64,000 bases of DNA from Flavobacteriales bacterium UBA852 (lineage in GTDB: Bacteria > Bacteroidota > Bacteroidia > Flavobacteriales_E > Vicingaceae), in the NCBI GenBank assembly GCA_002295925.1, contig DBGO01000021.1, forward strand, positions 1-64,000. The letters run 5' to 3'. A model generated the notes under the pieces. That model was not told where the DNA came from. It did not search any database and saw only the letters and a program-made list of their open reading frames with translations. Position 1 is the stretch's first letter, and each line of letters begins with the position of its first letter. The translations under genes and the position numbers were made by a program. Shown one piece after another: positions 1 through 6,698 of this stretch.

Positions 1-2
1 AG

Positions 3-473
3 CCTAAATGCACAACGGGTTATAATAATTTTATTCATTGGCTGGAGTTTGATTTAGGTCCTTATATATATATTTCCGGTTACAACAATAGTTATGATTC
101 GTATTTCTATGGAATATTTAACGATAGTAGAGCACCATTGACATGGAAAAATTCTTATTCCTTAGCGTATAATTTACAGCCGTTATTCGGTAAGATAACC
201 GATAATTTTAGCGGTTTGGAAATAGGTTTCCATACTACAACAGTATTTTCTCGATATGATGAAATTTACACGAATAATTTATACGATATGTTTACAAGTT
301 TTCATATAGGATTATTACATATAACAAATAAAGGATGGTATTACGGTTTGCGAAACGAAAATGTATTAAGCCCAATAGTTGAATATGACAAACGAAGAGA
401 AAGTTCAAAAAAAGTTTTTGAATTTTCGTGTCGAATCGGTAAATTTTTCCGTTTATCTGGAAAGAATAAATAA
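3..473 (+). CDS. Hypothetical protein, 5' end outside window
   Basis: The reading frame is open from the first bases of the window to a TAA at 471-473, so this is the C-terminal part (about 156 residues) of a longer protein. An internal ATG at 138 is probably not the start, because the frame continues upstream without a stop. The residues alternate polar and aromatic positions and are rich in Tyr, Phe and Asn, as in outer-membrane beta-barrel strands, and the end is basic. That is only a compositional hint and I do not recognise a family. The frame stops just before a T9SS-tail-like remnant that lies in the same frame. Confidence 0.6.
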   Translation, partial: PKCTTGYNNFIHWLEFDLGPYIYISGYNNSYDSYFYGIFNDSRAPLTWKNSYSLAYNLQPLFGKITDNFSGLEIGFHTTTVFSRYDEIYTNNLYDMFTSFHIGLLHITNKGWYYGLRNENVLSPIVEYDKRRESSKKVFEFSCRIGKFFRLSGKNK

Positions 474-575
474 GAACAATATACAGGTTGTTGTAATGGT
501 TTATCACTAGGCATTTATATTGTCCATTTTACAGATTCGGCAGGAAATAAATCCTCTCAAAAGGTTGTTATATAA
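474..575 (+). pseudogene. Remnant of a T9SS type A sorting tail
   Basis: Directly after the stop of the preceding frame, the same frame continues for 33 codons without a start codon and ends at TAA 573-575. Its last 25 residues (from 498) run GLSLGIYIVHFTDSAGNKSS and then QKVVI. This resembles the very end of T9SS type A sorting domains: a Gly-Ile/Val-Tyr strand, a turn with Gly/Asn, and a Lys-Val-Val/Ile end. No YPNP motif is present, so only the last strands survive. It is either decay of a former cargo gene or a junction left by rearrangement. Confidence 0.5.
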
Positions 576-623
576 TAATTGACACTACAGTACTTTACCT
601 AAATCTTACAATAATATCAATTA

Positions 624-655
624 AAAAGGGTGCTGAAAATCAGCACCCTTTTTTT
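624..655. terminator. Bidirectional intrinsic terminator
   Basis: A 13-bp inverted repeat (624-636 with 640-652) with a 3-nt loop has a GC-rich core of GGGTGCTGA. It is preceded by an A-run and followed by a T-run. It can therefore terminate the plus-strand gene on the left and the minus-strand lipoprotein and transketolase genes on the right. Confidence 0.85.
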
Positions 656-667
656 AATGTTTTATTT

Positions 668-814
668 TTATTTGGCACCTCTGCCCATAGAACCGGTAGA
701 ATTAATTCTTTTGCCACCGTTACGAGTTTGCATTTTGGGTTTATTACTGGCACATGACAAAATAAATGCCGATAAGAAAAGAATAAGTAAGCTATAAACA
801 ATTGTTTTTTTCAT
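668..814 (-). CDS. Small lipoprotein, 48 aa
   Basis: A short minus-strand frame starts at ATG 812-814 and stops at 668-670. The protein begins MKKTIVYSLLILFLSAFILS and then Cys21, a classical type II signal peptide with a lipobox ending LSC. The mature part is only about 28 residues, rich in Lys, Arg, Gly, Asn and Ser, with net positive charge. A lipid-anchored periplasmic or outer-membrane micro-protein is inferred. It lies 67 bp downstream of the transketolase C-subunit gene on the same strand and 12 bp before the shared terminator, so it could be the last gene of that transcript. No family recognised; function unknown. Confidence 0.6.
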   Translation of the reverse strand: MKKTIVYSLLILFLSAFILSCASNKPKMQTRNGGKRINSTGSMGRGAK

Positions 815-881
815 TACAAATCATTTTTATATTTGGATAAAGATAATGCTTTATCTTAAAAACGCAAAAATTTAATAATGG

Positions 882-1838
882 TTACATTTTTCTTTTAAGC
901 ACCCTTTTGGCCGCTTCTACAATATTATCCGTATCCAACCCGTATTTTTTCAATAATTCATCGGGCTTACCGCTCTCGCCAAAAGTATCATTTACCGCAA
1001 CATATTCCATTGGCACCGGATTGTGTTTCATTAGCACTTGTGCAATGCTGTCGCCCAAACCTCCCAAACGGGAATGCTCTTCGGCAGAAACCACACATTT
1101 TGTTTTCGCAACCGATTCCAAAATTGCCGCTTCATCAAGCGGTTTAATGGTATGGATGTTAATAATTTCTGCACTGATGCCTTCTTCTGCCAAGCGCTCA
1201 CCGGCTTGTATGGCTTCCCAAACCAAATGTCCGGTAGCAAAAATACTTACATCTGAACCTTCATTTAATACAACGGCTTTTCCTATCTCAAATTTTTGAT
1301 TTTCCGGTGTAAAATTAGGCACTTTCGGGCGACCAAAACGTAAATAAACAGGTCCTTCCCATTCGGCAATTGCCAAAGTTGCCGCTTTTGTTTGATTAAA
1401 ATCGCAGGTATTGATAACAGTCATTCCCGGAAGCATTTTCATCATTCCAATATCTTCAAGTGTTTGATGTGTAGCTCCATCCTCACCGAGTGTCAACCCC
1501 GAGTGCGAGGCGCATATTTTCACATTCTTGCCCGAATAAGCAATTGATTGACGAATTTGGTCAAAAACTCTGGCAGTAGAAAAATTGGCAAATGTTCCTG
1601 TAAAAGGAATTTTCCCGCCAATAGTCATACCGGCAGCTATGCCCATCATATTGGCTTCGGCAATTCCTACCTGAAAAAATCTTTCGGGAAAAGCTTTGGC
1701 AAAGTCGCCCATTTTTAACGAACCGGTTAAATCGGCACACAATGCCACAACATTAGGATTGTTTTTTCCCAATTCCAATAAGCCGGCACCAAAGCCCGAG
1801 CGCGTATCTTTTTTCTCTGTATAAGTATATTTTTTCAT
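882..1838 (-). CDS. Transketolase, C-terminal subunit
   Basis: This 318-aa protein corresponds to the pyrimidine-binding and C-terminal domains of transketolase. With the N-terminal subunit (3275-4126) it should form the cytoplasmic ThDP-dependent enzyme that moves two-carbon ketol units in the non-oxidative pentose phosphate pathway. The invariant Glu that activates the ThDP aminopyrimidine ring is E61 in VGIAEANMMG. The HSGLTLGEDGATHQ loop that lines the active site is also present. The length fits a stand-alone C-half, as in archaea and many Bacteroidota. The gene starts 11 bp after the stop of the vWA gene, so the two are surely co-transcribed. The odd point is that its partner subunit gene is separated from it by that vWA gene. 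Confidence 0.93.
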   Translation of the reverse strand: MKKYTYTEKKDTRSGFGAGLLELGKNNPNVVALCADLTGSLKMGDFAKAFPERFFQVGIAEANMMGIAAGMTIGGKIPFTGTFANFSTARVFDQIRQSIAYSGKNVKICASHSGLTLGEDGATHQTLEDIGMMKMLPGMTVINTCDFNQTKAATLAIAEWEGPVYLRFGRPKVPNFTPENQKFEIGKAVVLNEGSDVSIFATGHLVWEAIQAGERLAEEGISAEIINIHTIKPLDEAAILESVAKTKCVVSAEEHSRLGGLGDSIAQVLMKHNPVPMEYVAVNDTFGESGKPDELLKKYGLDTDNIVEAAKRVLKRKM

Positions 1839-1849
1839 TTGCAGATAGT

Positions 1850-3220
1850 TTAAAAATTTATATTGGTTGATGCTCCTGATTTTATTTCAAATCTTTTTTC
1901 TTCTGTATAAATTGATTTTTTTGCATTTATTGAACGATAAATTATGCGGTATCTTCCGGGTTGCATTACAATTTTATAGCGCGTAAGGTTTGGATTAAAA
2001 TCTTTTAGCCATTTTAACTCATTATCTTTTTCCAAATACAAACTCGCATAAGCACTTCCGGGAAATGACAGATTCAACACTCCGGGATTTTGAAATTGAA
2101 TAGTGGTTGTATGACTTTGCGAAATTTTGATATCACTCAAATTAATGCGCGGAAAGGTAAGAATTTCCAAATCGTATTCGCCAACCAAATATTTTTGCTT
2201 TTCATTAAAATCTTGCACATATAGGGTTTTCATTTCACCCTTTTTTCTGACAATGATTTTTAAATCTTCATACTCGTTATAACCCGGCATTTTAAAATTC
2301 ATATCACCACGCGGAGCATCCACGGCAATAATATTGTGTTTGCCTGGCGTTAACACGATGCTGTCTTTTCTTACGGGTGGCAAAGTATGCACCACCAAAT
2401 CATAAGAACCCAACGGGTCTAATGGTATAGTATCGGGATTTCCACGATGATTCATCGTGTGCACATAATTGTAACGAATTTGTTTTGAAAAATGGTCGTA
2501 AAAAGTCATATTCACGTTTGTCTCGGTAGGATTGCCGTAAATATCAAGCAAGTTTACCTGAACCGTGGTTTTGTTCATTGCTTGAGATATTACAATATTC
2601 AAGACATTTTTGAATGTTTGTGTATTTTGAACATCATAAAAATTCCCAACACATTTAAACGCTTCAATTGTGGGTAAATCCAGTCCCATTCCAATTACAA
2701 AGGGTTTGAGAACAATATTGTTTTTTTGAAGTGCCAACGCTATGGCACAAGGGTCGCCGTCACATTCCTCTATTCCGTCGGTAATTAAAATAATTATGTT
2801 GCGACAATTTGAACAAGGTGGAAAATCATCTGCCGACTTTTGCAGGGAATATGCAATTGGCGTTGTTCCTACCGGATGCAACGATTTTAACTTCTTTTTA
2901 ATCGCTTCATAATTATTGTAAGAAAAAGGAACTTCTAACTTGGTATCTTCGCAACTGCGTTTTCCTTGAGCCACCGAAAACTGATGACCATAAACCCGCA
3001 ATGCCACTTGTACATTTTTTACGTGCTTTAAACTATCCATTAAATTGGAAAGCAACGATGTGGCAATTTTTATCTTTTGTTTACCTTCCCATTGTCCGAG
3101 CATACTTTGCGAAGCATCCAAAATAAAAAGGATGCGTGTTTTGGTGGGTGGTGTTTGCCCTTGGACAAATATGCCCGTTAAGAGTAATACTGTGAGGAAT
3201 ATTTTTTTCAGGTTTTTCAT
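1850..3220 (-). CDS. Secreted von Willebrand factor A domain protein
   Basis: This 456-aa protein has a signal peptide (residues 1-22, ending near VQGQ) and a vWA domain at about residues 28-215. The MIDAS metal site is complete: DxSxS at D35, S37 and S39, the TT at 119-120 and ITDG with D148. Extra cysteines in the vWA domain (C90, C136, C139, C153, C158) suggest disulfides outside the cytoplasm. The C-terminal half (about 220-456) looks like beta-sandwich repeats of unknown type. It probably binds a protein ligand in a metal-dependent way in the periplasm or at the surface. It sits between the two transketolase subunit genes, 54 bp after one and 11 bp before the other. A role linked to transketolase is not implied by the domains. 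Confidence 0.75.
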   Translation of the reverse strand: MKNLKKIFLTVLLLTGIFVQGQTPPTKTRILFILDASQSMLGQWEGKQKIKIATSLLSNLMDSLKHVKNVQVALRVYGHQFSVAQGKRSCEDTKLEVPFSYNNYEAIKKKLKSLHPVGTTPIAYSLQKSADDFPPCSNCRNIIILITDGIEECDGDPCAIALALQKNNIVLKPFVIGMGLDLPTIEAFKCVGNFYDVQNTQTFKNVLNIVISQAMNKTTVQVNLLDIYGNPTETNVNMTFYDHFSKQIRYNYVHTMNHRGNPDTIPLDPLGSYDLVVHTLPPVRKDSIVLTPGKHNIIAVDAPRGDMNFKMPGYNEYEDLKIIVRKKGEMKTLYVQDFNEKQKYLVGEYDLEILTFPRINLSDIKISQSHTTTIQFQNPGVLNLSFPGSAYASLYLEKDNELKWLKDFNPNLTRYKIVMQPGRYRIIYRSINAKKSIYTEEKRFEIKSGASTNINF

Positions 3221-3228
3221 ATACCGGT

Positions 3229-3258
3229 TGTGTTAAAGGATACTATATCCATAACACA
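3229..3258 (-). promoter_or_regulatory. Hairpin between transketolase N gene and vWA gene
   Basis: A two-part inverted repeat fills the 54-bp gap: TGTGTTA (3229-3235) with TAACACA (3252-3258), and inside it GGATA (3238-3242) with TATCC (3246-3250) around a 3-nt loop. No T-run follows on the minus strand, so it is not a standard terminator. It could be an mRNA processing or stability element that sets the ratio of the upstream and downstream cistrons. That role is inferred. Confidence 0.4.
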
Positions 3259-3274
3259 TTTTATGCCTAAATTA

Positions 3275-4126
3275 TTACAATGGATAATCGCCAAGAGTTT
3301 CGGGCAATTGTGCCAAAGCTTTTTCCAATTGCTCATCGTTGGGAGCTACACCGTGCCAATGATGGTCATTTTCCATAAAATCAACACCTTTTCCCATAAT
3401 GGTATCCATAATAATCATAATGGGTTTTCCTTTGTTGGCTCTTTCTTTTGCATCATTTAAACCGGTAACCACTTCTTGCATATTATTGCCGTTCATTCGC
3501 ATTACATCCCAACCAAAAGCTCGCCATTTTGCTTCAATATCACCCAAATTCATTACTTCATCAACATCGCCGTCGATTTGTTTATTGTTGTAATCAATCG
3601 TAGCTATTAAATTATCTACTTTATGATGGGCAGCATACATTGCCGCTTCCCAAATTTGCCCTTCTTCTATTTCGCCATCGCCGTGAAGCGAAAAAACAAA
3701 TCGTTTGTCGTTATTCATTTTTTTTGTTTGGGCAGCACCAATGGCTACACTCAACCCCTGCCCTAATGAACCGGAAGCTACACGTACGCCGGGCAATCCT
3801 TCGTGTGTTGTCGGATGTCCTTGCAAACGTGAATTTATTTTACGAAAAGTAGCCAACTCTTCTATTGGAAAATAACCGCTGCGTGCCAATACACTGTAAA
3901 AAACCGGTGATATGTGTCCGTTTGACAAGAAAAATAAATCTTGGTCTTTTCCATCCATATCAAAAGGTTGAGGCGTATGTTTCATTACCTCAAAATACAA
4001 AGCGGTCATAAAATCAGCACACCCTAAACTACCGCCCGGATGCCCTGATTGAACGTGATGAACCATACGTAGTATATCGCGACGAACTTGCGTTGCTATG
4101 TTTTCCAATTCTTGAATTTGAGCCAT
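3275..4126 (-). CDS. Transketolase, N-terminal subunit
   Basis: This 283-aa protein is the ThDP pyrophosphate-binding half of transketolase. The ThDP motif starts at G149 (GDGEIEEG) and ends near D178-N181 (IDYNN), with the magnesium ligands in between. The HPGGSLGCAD segment at residues 29-38 and the ASGSLGQGL segment at 118-125 match substrate- and cofactor-binding loops of the family. The protein ends where the first domain of the fused enzyme ends, so the split is natural and not a truncation. It is the first gene of a minus-strand unit continuing with the vWA gene and the C-terminal subunit. A TACTTTTG -7 element lies just upstream. Confidence 0.93.
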   Translation of the reverse strand: MAQIQELENIATQVRRDILRMVHHVQSGHPGGSLGCADFMTALYFEVMKHTPQPFDMDGKDQDLFFLSNGHISPVFYSVLARSGYFPIEELATFRKINSRLQGHPTTHEGLPGVRVASGSLGQGLSVAIGAAQTKKMNNDKRFVFSLHGDGEIEEGQIWEAAMYAAHHKVDNLIATIDYNNKQIDGDVDEVMNLGDIEAKWRAFGWDVMRMNGNNMQEVVTGLNDAKERANKGKPIMIIMDTIMGKGVDFMENDHHWHGVAPNDEQLEKALAQLPETLGDYPL

Positions 4127-4150
4127 TATTATGTTTTATTTTATGTTTGT

Positions 4151-4158
4151 CAAAAGTA
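4151..4158 (-). promoter_or_regulatory. Candidate -7 box for transketolase operon
   Basis: On the minus strand this reads TACTTTTG, matching the Bacteroidota sigma-A -7 consensus TAnnTTTG, about 25 bp before the start codon at 4126. I see no good -33 TTG at the expected distance, so the call rests on the -7 box only. Confidence 0.4.
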
Positions 4159-4206
4159 AGGGTTTCTGTATTCTTTAATTGCTATTGTTAATAAATTATG
4201 AACAAC

Positions 4207-5235
4207 TCACACACTTTTTAAAAATTCCAACGTATCCACATTATCGGCATAATCCCAAAGTTCGGGTTTTTGAGCTTTTCCAAAGGGTAATGCATTTTCT
4301 ATCGTTTCATCTTCCGAAACTATACATTGAATTTTGTCTTGCAACATAGACAATTGATTGTTTACTGCATCGGTAGATTGATAATATTCATAATGCAGCA
4401 TTGCCACAGGCGAATGTAATGACACATCTTCTTTTAACAATACAAATCCGTTTTCGAGCAAAGGCACTCTGTCCAACAGATGTATTGCTTTGTTGTAATC
4501 GTAATTATTGGCGTATTTATTATGGTAAATAATATCTTTAAAGGGATCGTAAATGGCTTTAAAAAATTGGTCGAAATCATAATTTTCGGGTACATACAGT
4601 TTCGACACATTGCGGCATCCCAAACCAAAGTATGAAAAAATATCTTTGCCCAAAGCGGCTAATTCATCTTGCGATTCATTGCCTGAAAGAATTGCCACCG
4701 AATTGCGGTTTTTGCGAATAATATGCGGATATTTTCCAAAATAAGCTTCAAAATAACGCGCAGAGTTATTGCTTCCCGTAGCTATTACTGCTTCAATTTC
4801 CGAAAGTTTATCGGTGAATATAATTTTTTCTTTCAAAGTACCATCAAATTCTATAAGCCATTGAGCCAAAAGCGGTAACAATCGTTTGTCGGAAGATGAA
4901 AGTTTAACAACTGCACGATGCCCCGAAACCAACACACTTAAAAAATCGTGAAAACCAACCAAAGGGATATTTCCTGCCATGATTAAACCTACATTTTTGG
5001 GCTCTTTTACAGGAATTTCATAAGCTGAAAGCCATTTTTGCAATTTTTCTTCGGTTAAATTATCGGCAATTGCCGTAAGTGCATCAAATATATTTTCGCG
5101 AGTAAACCAACCGTTTTCTTGCTGTGACTGAACAACTGCTTTTTCAAATGCTGAAGGATTATCTAAATTAAATTGATTGATTTTATCTTTGACCTTATTT
5201 CCCAATAATACAAAAGAATCGATAATTTGTGTCAT
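4207..5235 (-). CDS. LuxC-like acyl-CoA reductase
   Basis: This 342-aa cytoplasmic protein resembles the LuxC / acyl-CoA reductase family, which reduces acyl-CoA or acyl-enzyme thioesters to aldehydes with NAD(P)H within the aldehyde dehydrogenase fold. Visible features are the MAGNIPLVGFHDF segment (87-99), a nucleotide-binding region with VVKLSSSDK (109-117), the ATGSNNSAR turn (152-160), and C207 in FGLGCRNVSKLYVP, the likely thioester-forming cysteine. It is shorter than Vibrio LuxC. It is divergent from a ferredoxin gene with an 85-bp gap, an arrangement I associate with Bacteroidota. The physiological substrate is unknown. It should not be called a bioluminescence gene, since no luxAB is near. 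Confidence 0.8.
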   Translation of the reverse strand: MTQIIDSFVLLGNKVKDKINQFNLDNPSAFEKAVVQSQQENGWFTRENIFDALTAIADNLTEEKLQKWLSAYEIPVKEPKNVGLIMAGNIPLVGFHDFLSVLVSGHRAVVKLSSSDKRLLPLLAQWLIEFDGTLKEKIIFTDKLSEIEAVIATGSNNSARYFEAYFGKYPHIIRKNRNSVAILSGNESQDELAALGKDIFSYFGLGCRNVSKLYVPENYDFDQFFKAIYDPFKDIIYHNKYANNYDYNKAIHLLDRVPLLENGFVLLKEDVSLHSPVAMLHYEYYQSTDAVNNQLSMLQDKIQCIVSEDETIENALPFGKAQKPELWDYADNVDTLEFLKSV

Positions 5236-5275
5236 AATTCGTAAAATAAAAAGATTAAGAAAAAGTAAAAAATCT

Positions 5276-5283
5276 TACTTTTG
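5276..5283 (+). promoter_or_regulatory. Candidate -7 box for ferredoxin gene
   Basis: TACTTTTG fits TAnnTTTG and ends 37 bp before the ferredoxin start codon. No convincing -33 element was found. Confidence 0.4.
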
Positions 5284-5320
5284 AAGCAAAATTAGTGTAA
5301 CATTTTAAAACCTGTAAGCA

Positions 5321-5668
5321 ATGGCTATAAAAATAACCGACGAATGTATAAATTGTGGTGCTTGCGAACCCGAATGTCCAAATAATGCAATTTACGAAGG
5401 TGGTCAAGAATGGAGAATGTCTGACGGGACAAATCTAAAAGGACAAGTAACCTTGCACGACGGACGTGTAGTTGATGCCGACGAGCCACAAGAACCTTTA
5501 TCTTTAGATTATTATTACATTGTACCGGATAAATGTACAGAATGTAAAGGATTTCATGATGAACCGCAATGTGCAGCTGTTTGTCCGGTAGATTGTTGTG
5601 TGGATGATGAAAATTTCCGCGAAACAGAAGAAGAACTTTTGGCAAAAAAAGAAAGATTGCATTTATAA
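5321..5668 (+). CDS. 4Fe-4S dicluster ferredoxin
   Basis: This 115-aa electron carrier has two cluster-binding motifs. The first is C9-x2-C12-x2-C15-x3-C19P followed by NNAI. The second is C72-x2-C75-x8-C84-x3-C88P followed by C92 and C93. The 8-residue gap inside the second motif is typical of the Allochromatium/2[4Fe-4S] subtype, which carries low-potential clusters. An acidic insert of about 50 residues separates the motifs. It is probably cytoplasmic. The divergent LuxC-like reductase suggests a shared regulatory region but not necessarily a shared reaction. The gene is monocistronic: a strong terminator follows at 5716. Confidence 0.9.
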   Translation: MAIKITDECINCGACEPECPNNAIYEGGQEWRMSDGTNLKGQVTLHDGRVVDADEPQEPLSLDYYYIVPDKCTECKGFHDEPQCAAVCPVDCCVDDENFRETEEELLAKKERLHL

Positions 5669-5686
5669 TTATTGCAGCGAAAATAG

Positions 5687-5714
5687 TTGCCTCAACAAAC
5701 AATTTATATCTTTG
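5687..5714 (+). promoter_or_regulatory. Promoter embedded at the ferredoxin terminator
   Basis: TTG (5687-5689) and TATCTTTG (5707-5714), 17 nt apart, fit the Bacteroidota -33/-7 pattern and point at the gene starting at 5763. The predicted transcription start, near 5719-5721, falls inside the 5' arm of the terminator hairpin at 5716-5747. Confidence 0.55.
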
Positions 5715-5715
5715 G

Positions 5716-5755
5716 AACACCGTTTGATAGTTTATCGCAACGGTGTTTTTTATTT
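5716..5755 (+). terminator. Intrinsic terminator after ferredoxin gene
   Basis: AACACCGTT (5716-5724) pairs with AACGGTGTT (5739-5747), with a second small stem GATA/TATC inside the loop. A T-rich tract to 5755 follows. Transcripts from the ferredoxin promoter would form the whole hairpin. Transcripts from the overlapping promoter would lack part of the 5' arm. Confidence 0.75.
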
Positions 5756-5762
5756 TAAATAA

Positions 5763-6641
5763 ATGATAAAAAAACTTACACATATCATTCTGTGGCTCTT
5801 AATTATTCCATTTGCAACCCGTGCTCAAGCAGATGCCGAATATTTTATGCAAAAAGAAAATGAAATTGTGCAAAAAATGAACTTGGTTTTGGGCGCACCT
5901 ACCGAACTTGAGCGCACAAGCTATGCCGACACGGTTTACCGGTTGCTTACAGAAGTTTTACAAAATGAAAATTCTTTCTATTACCCCTTTAACATTATTA
6001 AAAAACGTATTTCGGTTGTCCAATTTGAAGATGAAATAAAAATATTCACCTTTACAACCACTACTGCCAAAGACAAACATATTTACCGCGGAATTATACA
6101 ATGGTACAATCCCAAAACCAAGCAAGTGCAGTTGATTGAATTGAATGATACCGAAAAATTAAACCATAACGATATCAATAAAACTTTCAGTAATAACAAA
6201 TGGTATGGTGCTTTGTATTACAAAATTATCCGGTTGCCCAAAATGAATAAAAATCAATATGTTGTTTTGGGTTGGGACGGAAATGATTTACTCACAAACA
6301 GAAAAATAATAGATGTAATAACCATCGGCAGCAACGGAAATGTAAAATTCGGCTATCCGGTATTGAAAACCGAACAAAACCGAACCGCCAAGCGATTAAT
6401 TTTTGAATACGGCGATGAAGTGGTTATGAGTTTGAAATGGGAACCCGAATACAATGCTATTGTTTTTGACTATTTGGTTCCGTTAAGCGACCAATTTCAT
6501 GGTGTTTGGGCATATTACGGACCATCGCTCAACCGGTTTGATGCCTTAATCTACAACAAAGGAAAATGGACCTATAAAAAAGATTTGGACATAAAACTAC
6601 ACAAAACCATTAAGGATAAATTCTATAAATCGCCCAAATAA
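5763..6641 (+). CDS. Secreted protein of unknown function
   Basis: This 292-aa protein has an N-terminal signal peptide (residues 1-22, cleavage near TRAQA) and no further membrane segment. The mature part is mixed alpha/beta, with many aromatic residues and motifs such as VLGWDGNDLLTNRKII (about 180-196) and SLKWEPEYNAIVFDYLVP (about 222-239). I have the impression of a conserved Bacteroidota periplasmic family but cannot name a domain. Its promoter overlaps the ferredoxin terminator. The BatA-like gene starts 57 bp downstream on the same strand but has its own -7 element. Confidence 0.7.
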   Translation: MIKKLTHIILWLLIIPFATRAQADAEYFMQKENEIVQKMNLVLGAPTELERTSYADTVYRLLTEVLQNENSFYYPFNIIKKRISVVQFEDEIKIFTFTTTTAKDKHIYRGIIQWYNPKTKQVQLIELNDTEKLNHNDINKTFSNNKWYGALYYKIIRLPKMNKNQYVVLGWDGNDLLTNRKIIDVITIGSNGNVKFGYPVLKTEQNRTAKRLIFEYGDEVVMSLKWEPEYNAIVFDYLVPLSDQFHGVWAYYGPSLNRFDALIYNKGKWTYKKDLDIKLHKTIKDKFYKSPK

Positions 6642-6686
6642 TTTTTCCTTATCCGCAATAAGATATAATTTTTCATTTGAGTTCTT

Positions 6687-6694
6687 TATCTTTG
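6687..6694 (+). promoter_or_regulatory. -7 box immediately before BatA-like start codon
   Basis: TATCTTTG matches TAnnTTTG and ends only 4 bp before the ATG at 6699. If used, transcription would start at or within a few bases of the start codon and give a leaderless or nearly leaderless mRNA. No clear -33 element is visible. Confidence 0.4.
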
Positions 6695-6698
6695 GCTT

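Noticed and set aside
834..857. AT-rich inverted repeat GATAAAG/CTTTATC after the transketolase C gene
   Set aside because: Short and AT-only, without a T-run on the minus strand. It is unlikely to be an effective terminator.
907..1299. 130-aa plus-strand ORF in the transketolase C gene
   Set aside because: The minus-strand frame is full-length transketolase. The plus frame reflects its codon composition only.
5325..5783. 152-aa minus-strand ORF across the ferredoxin gene and its terminator
   Set aside because: The sense strand encodes a ferredoxin with all eight cluster cysteines. The antisense frame runs through the terminator hairpin and looks non-coding.
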